DNA of 64,000 nt from a bacterium (GTDB lineage: Bacteria > Verrucomicrobiota > Verrucomicrobiia > Limisphaerales > J093), in the NCBI GenBank assembly GCA_021780105.1, contig JAJXZJ010000030.1, forward strand, positions 1 to 64,000, given 5' to 3'. The notes under the pieces were generated by a model that saw nothing but the letters and a program-made list of their open reading frames with translations, searched no databases and was not told the DNA's origin. Shown here one piece after another: positions 60,294 through 64,000 of the stretch. Made by a program: the position numbers and the translations under genes. The first letter of the stretch is position 1; each line of letters begins with the position of its first letter.

Positions 60294-61847
60294 ATGGGTC
60301 AGGCCAAGCTTCCCGACGACGTGTTCCTGGCGTTCGACGACGTTGCCCTGCGCGACGCCGACCGCCTCGTTTTCCGGCGCAGCCGCTGGACCTGGCGGCC
60401 GGGCGAACAATGGGCGATCCTCGGGCCGAACGGCGCCGGGCAATCGCTCCTCGCCCGCGCAATCGCCGGCGAGGTTCCCGTCGCGCACGGCGAGATTCGT
60501 TACAGCCTGGGCGACGCGGCGCCGGAGGCGGCCATCGTGCGGCTGGCGCCGGAGTCGCAGCGTGCGTTGATCACGGCCGAAAGTTCCTTTTACCAGGCCC
60601 GCTGGCACAGCGGCGTGACCGAAGGCGAACGCACGGTGAAGCAGTTTCTGTCGCCGGCGAGCGTCGAGCAACGCAACCGCTTCGAGGTCGGCAACCGCCG
60701 GCGCGGCGACCGCGAGTTCGGCCAACGGCAACGCGACTGGATTCGCCGATTGGGCATCGAGGCTTTGCTGCCACGCAAACTCATTTTTCTGTCGAACGGC
60801 GAACAGCGGCGCGTGCTGCTCGTCCACGCCCTGCTCCGTTCGCCACGGGTGTTGATCCTCGAACATCCTTACGACGGCCTGGACGTGGCCACGCGACGGC
60901 GGCTGCAGGCCGTCATCCACCGGCTGATGCACGGCGGCCGGCCGGTGGTGGTCGTCACAAGCCGGCCGGACGAGCTTCCGCCGCTGGCGACGCATCTGTT
61001 GCTGGTGGACCGGCAACGCATCGTGGCACAGGGCGCGAAGGCTGATTTGCTGCGTCATCCACTGGTCCAACGATTGGCCGCCAGCGGCGCCGACGGTCGC
61101 GAATTGCCGCCGGAAGCAATCGAGCGAAAGCCGGCGCGAGGTTCGCCAAATGCGGCGCCGCTGGTGGAATTGAACGACGTCACCGTGCGCACTGGCGGGC
61201 AGCCGATTCTCCGCGACGTGCGCTGGACGGTCCGCCGCGGCGAACGCTGGGTGTTGCTCGGGCCGAACGGCTCCGGCAAAACCACGCTGCTCAGCCTGAT
61301 TCAAGGCGACCATCCACAGGCTTACGCGCTCGACCTGCGCCTCTTCGGCCGGCGGCCGCACGCCACGCACACCGTCTGGCGCACGCGCCAGCGCATCGGC
61401 TGGCTTTCGCCGGAGTTGCACCTGCACCATCCGGCGGCATGGAGCTGCCTGGCGGTCGTGTGCTCCGGTTTTTTCAACAGCGTCGGGCTGTTCCAATCTT
61501 GCACGCCGCGACAGCGCGCCACGGCCCGCCGCTGGTTGCGGGAATTTGGCCTCGATGATCGTGAAGAAAGCGCGTTCGGCGAACTCGCGCACGGCGACCA
61601 GCGCCTGGTGCTGCTCGCCCGCGCCGCCGTGAAGCAGCCCGATTTGCTCGTGCTGGACGAAGCCTGCCAGGGACTCGACGCCGCGCACCGGGCCGCAATC
61701 CTGGACGCCGTGGACCGACTGATCGCACGAACCAACGCCAGCCTGATCTTCGTCACCCACCACACCGGTGAATGGCCGCGTTGCGTCACACATCGGCTCC
61801 GGCTGCGCGCGGGCCGTGTCGTGGAAGTGAAACCGCTGGCCGGCTGA
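60294..61847 (+). CDS. ModF-like ABC ATPase with two nucleotide-binding domains
   Basis: A 517-residue soluble protein with two ABC domains and no membrane part, like ModF/PhrA. In the first domain the P-loop reads GPNGAGQS with Gln50 in place of the essential Lys, and the Walker B region reads RVLILEHPYDGLD with Glu-His for Asp-Glu; the signature LSNGEQRR remains. The second domain is intact: GPNGSGKTT, LAHGDQRLVLLARAAV, LLVLDEACQGLD. So only one ATP site is likely to be active. ModF-type proteins are linked to molybdate transport or to unknown cytosolic roles; no mod genes are near. It is divergent from the DUF1080 gene. Confidence 0.85.
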   Translation: MGQAKLPDDVFLAFDDVALRDADRLVFRRSRWTWRPGEQWAILGPNGAGQSLLARAIAGEVPVAHGEIRYSLGDAAPEAAIVRLAPESQRALITAESSFYQARWHSGVTEGERTVKQFLSPASVEQRNRFEVGNRRRGDREFGQRQRDWIRRLGIEALLPRKLIFLSNGEQRRVLLVHALLRSPRVLILEHPYDGLDVATRRRLQAVIHRLMHGGRPVVVVTSRPDELPPLATHLLLVDRQRIVAQGAKADLLRHPLVQRLAASGADGRELPPEAIERKPARGSPNAAPLVELNDVTVRTGGQPILRDVRWTVRRGERWVLLGPNGSGKTTLLSLIQGDHPQAYALDLRLFGRRPHATHTVWRTRQRIGWLSPELHLHHPAAWSCLAVVCSGFFNSVGLFQSCTPRQRATARRWLREFGLDDREESAFGELAHGDQRLVLLARAAVKQPDLLVLDEACQGLDAAHRAAILDAVDRLIARTNASLIFVTHHTGEWPRCVTHRLRLRAGRVVEVKPLAG

Positions 61848-61855
61848 ACACCGGT

Positions 61856-63508
61856 TCACTTCGCCCCGACGCGATAAACCTTCAGCGGAAACCGCCCCGC
61901 CTCGTCCGGTGACGCAAACAACGCGGGATCGAGATCGTGGCAGCCCGGCGCACGATCCAGTTCCGCCGCGACCGGTTGATCGCGACGGACGACAATCAAT
62001 TCCGCGCCGGAGGCGAGGTAACGCACCGCGGTGGCGCCGGGTTCGTCACCAAACCAAGGCTCGTTGATCAGGAACGCGAGGTAAAGGCCCGTCCGCCCGC
62101 CGAGGATCGTCGCCGAGCCGGCGACCGGACCACGAATGTTCGCGTGTTCCAGCCGCGTGGCGAGGTTGCGAGCGACGGCCGCCGCAGGGTTGGGCCAGCC
62201 CGGCAACGCCAGCGCGAAGCTCAACAACACGGGCGCGGCAAAGGAGACAAACGCACCGCCAACCAGCGCCAGCCGCACGGCCGCGGCGCGCGGCTGCCAA
62301 CACGTGAACAGCCAGCCGCCGGCGCCGAACACGCACGCCAGCATCAGCGGATAGCCCGCATAGAAGTAACGCTGGTCTGTCGGCAACACGGACACCGGCA
62401 GGTAGATTCCGGCCAGCAAAACCAGCGGCACGGCCGTCCAGCACCAGCGCTGGTCAGCCAGCACACGCCGGTGAAACCACAAGCCGGCCAGAGCGATCGC
62501 GACCGCCAGAGGACCGAGCCAGAGCAGGTCAAAACCGTCGAGCAGCCCCAGCACCGTGCTCGCGTTGGCGGCGATCAAGTTGAGTTGATGGTGGAAATAT
62601 CTGGCGTTGGCGAACGGCGACCAGTCGCGATACGCCATGCGCGACGGATCTTCCCATGCTGTGATGCGTCCTGGCTCCGGACGGTGAAAGGTGATGGCAA
62701 AGGGGTGGTAACGTTCGACATCCGACGGCCCGACAACATCGTGCGCGATCCGACCGGAGGTGGAAAAGGTGAGGTGGCTGTATTTCAGCGAGATGACGGT
62801 GATCCACGGCAATGCCACCAAGCCACACACCAGCCACGTCAGCACCAACCGGCGAGCAACGGCCCGGCGCTGCGTAGGTCGGGCCAACCACCAGAGTCCG
62901 GCGATGGCGAGACTCGTGATACCAGCCAGCGGCAATGCCACCGCTTTCGCCAGATAAGCCAGGCCCCAGAACAGTCCGGCCAACGCGGCCGTCCGTGGCG
63001 AGGCCAGCCAGCACGAGGAAACGATTTGCCCCAACGCGAGCAGCATCCAGGCAGCGACCAGGAGGTCCGGCGAAATGTATTCCGCCGACCACCCCACGCT
63101 GGCGAGTGCTGCCAGCGCGGTGCCGGCCAGGACTGCGGAACGCGGCAGGTTGACTGTCTGAAAGAGCGTTTTTGCGCCGAAGGAAAACAGCATCGCCGAG
63201 CCGGCCATGACGATCCTGCCCGTGGGGAGTGGCTCCACGCCGAGCGCCAGCAGCGGTGCGATCAGCCAGCTCAGCATGGGTCCCCAGTAGCCAGAAATCA
63301 TAAGGCTGGACTGACCGTGCGCGTAGTAACCAGCGAGACGCAAATAGGCGATGGCGTCCGTGTTCAACGCGTGGCGGTTGGTCCAGGCAGCCCAGGCCAG
63401 CAGCACGGCTTGAATGGCAAAAATGGAAACGGTCGTCACGCCTGAACCGGCCCGCGCCGGAGCGCCAGTTTCGGGCGGACTAGGTTCATGTTGGCGGCGC
63501 GCGCGCAC
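61856..63508 (-). CDS. GT39-like membrane glycosyltransferase (PMT/ArnT type)
   Basis: A 550-residue polytopic membrane protein with about eleven helices. The first periplasmic loop holds NTDAIAYLRLAGYYAHGQSS, with the acidic residue expected for GT-C lipid-linked sugar transferases. A short soluble C-terminus ends in FPLKVYRVGAK. GT-C enzymes move sugars from lipid carriers to proteins or lipid A. The family call is from topology and loop pattern, so the donor and acceptor are unknown. It converges with the ABC gene, nine bases between the coding ends. Confidence 0.65.
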   Translation of the reverse strand: MRARRQHEPSPPETGAPARAGSGVTTVSIFAIQAVLLAWAAWTNRHALNTDAIAYLRLAGYYAHGQSSLMISGYWGPMLSWLIAPLLALGVEPLPTGRIVMAGSAMLFSFGAKTLFQTVNLPRSAVLAGTALAALASVGWSAEYISPDLLVAAWMLLALGQIVSSCWLASPRTAALAGLFWGLAYLAKAVALPLAGITSLAIAGLWWLARPTQRRAVARRLVLTWLVCGLVALPWITVISLKYSHLTFSTSGRIAHDVVGPSDVERYHPFAITFHRPEPGRITAWEDPSRMAYRDWSPFANARYFHHQLNLIAANASTVLGLLDGFDLLWLGPLAVAIALAGLWFHRRVLADQRWCWTAVPLVLLAGIYLPVSVLPTDQRYFYAGYPLMLACVFGAGGWLFTCWQPRAAAVRLALVGGAFVSFAAPVLLSFALALPGWPNPAAAVARNLATRLEHANIRGPVAGSATILGGRTGLYLAFLINEPWFGDEPGATAVRYLASGAELIVVRRDQPVAAELDRAPGCHDLDPALFASPDEAGRFPLKVYRVGAK

Positions 63509-63611
63509 GGCGCGGGCAGACTACCGGCGACGGTGCGGCAAGGCGATGGCAAGTTTGGTCGCATTTGACGATTGACGCGCGTCAACCGGCCGGCAAATCC
63601 TCGCCGCCGTC

Positions 63612-64000
63612 ATGGCAAAGATTCAACGCGCCCTCCTTTCGGTGTTCGACAAGACCGGCCTCGTCCCCTTCGCCCAGACGCTCGCGGCCGCGGGCGTCGA
63701 GCTGATTTCCACCGGCGGCACCGCGCGCGCCCTGCGCCAAGCCGGCTTGCCCGTGCAGGAATTGAGCGATTTCACAGGGTTTCCCGAGATGTTGGACGGG
63801 CGTGTAAAAACCCTGCATCCGAAGGTTCACGGCGGACTGCTGTTCATCCGCGGCGACGCCGGGCACGAAGCCGCGGTGGCGGCCCACGGCATCCGGCCGA
63901 TTGATCTGGTGGTGGTGAATCTCTATCCGTTCGAACAAACGGTCGCCAGGCCGGGCGTCGCGCTCGCGGAAGTCATCGAGAACATTGACATCGGCGGACC
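63612..64000 (+). CDS. purH: PurH, AICAR transformylase/IMP cyclohydrolase (5' part)
   Basis: The frame runs off the window end after 129 codons. It holds the MGS-like IMP cyclohydrolase domain: [78 protein letters not shown] and [10 protein letters not shown]. PurH carries out the last two steps of IMP synthesis in the cytosol. The transformylase part is outside the window. Confidence 0.95.
   Translation, partial: MAKIQRALLSVFDKTGLVPFAQTLAAAGVELISTGGTARALRQAGLPVQELSDFTGFPEMLDGRVKTLHPKVHGGLLFIRGDAGHEAAVAAHGIRPIDLVVVNLYPFEQTVARPGVALAEVIENIDIGG

Overview
The window is GC-rich bacterial chromosome from a Gram-negative heterotroph. It carries Tol-Pal and Tat operons, lspA, rpsA, efp, rplM-rpsI, aroE, aroC, leuA, miaA-hflX, trmB and the start of purH. 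It also carries secreted glycosidases, DUF1080 and DUF1501 proteins, PPC-domain and VCBS/ASPIC proteins, uroporphyrinogen-decarboxylase-like proteins and multihaem cytochromes. This mix points to the Planctomycetota-Verrucomicrobiota group, most likely a Verrucomicrobiota member near Pedosphaera/Limisphaera. That placement rests on gene content only. No tRNA, rRNA, CRISPR array or intact transposase was seen.

Layout. 1-2.3 kb: a truncated amidohydrolase, a GH43 glycosidase and a UlaG-like metallo-hydrolase. 2.3-9.4 kb: an unlisted small gene, a very large S53 (sedolisin) peptidase, leuA on the opposite strand behind a leucine-leader-peptide attenuator, and a thiamine-binding family protein. 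10-18 kb: a nine-haem secreted cytochrome, a GH88-like hydrolase, lspA-miaA-hflX and a DUF1080 protein closed by a good terminator. 18.3-24.6 kb: a Mod/Res restriction-modification pair behind a chain of stem-loops; the mod gene contains palindromic elements read in frame. 24.6-25.6 kb: a cluster of REP-like palindromes. 25.6-36.7 kb: a five-haem/TPR cytochrome with a VCBS/ASPIC partner, a PPC/DUF1501 pair and a GH42-like protein.

37-47 kb holds housekeeping and envelope genes: rpsA; tolQ, a double zinc-ribbon protein, tolR, a TonB-like tolA, tolB and pal; two tandem tatA-type genes and tatC; then efp (opposite strand) and rplM-rpsI. 47-54.7 kb: aroE-pilD facing aroC, two proteins of unknown role, a small protein, and FIST-trmB. 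55-64 kb: a decayed UroD-like fragment, a minus-strand carbohydrate cluster (six-hairpin glycosidase, intact UroD-like protein, tandem DUF1080 protein), a ModF-like ABC ATPase with a degenerate first half, a GT39-like membrane protein and the 5' part of purH.

Working together: the Tol, Tat and LspA genes serve envelope integrity and export, and supply the machinery needed by the lipoprotein Pal and by Tat-signal proteins such as the DUF1501 protein. The glycosidases, DUF1080 and UroD-like genes suggest polysaccharide scavenging. The most unusual signals are regulatory or repeat-based: the leu attenuator, the structured RNA and in-frame palindromes of the restriction-modification locus, and the hairpin-plus-GTAG repeats beside it. 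Promoter and terminator calls come from reading the sequence by eye and were not scored by software.
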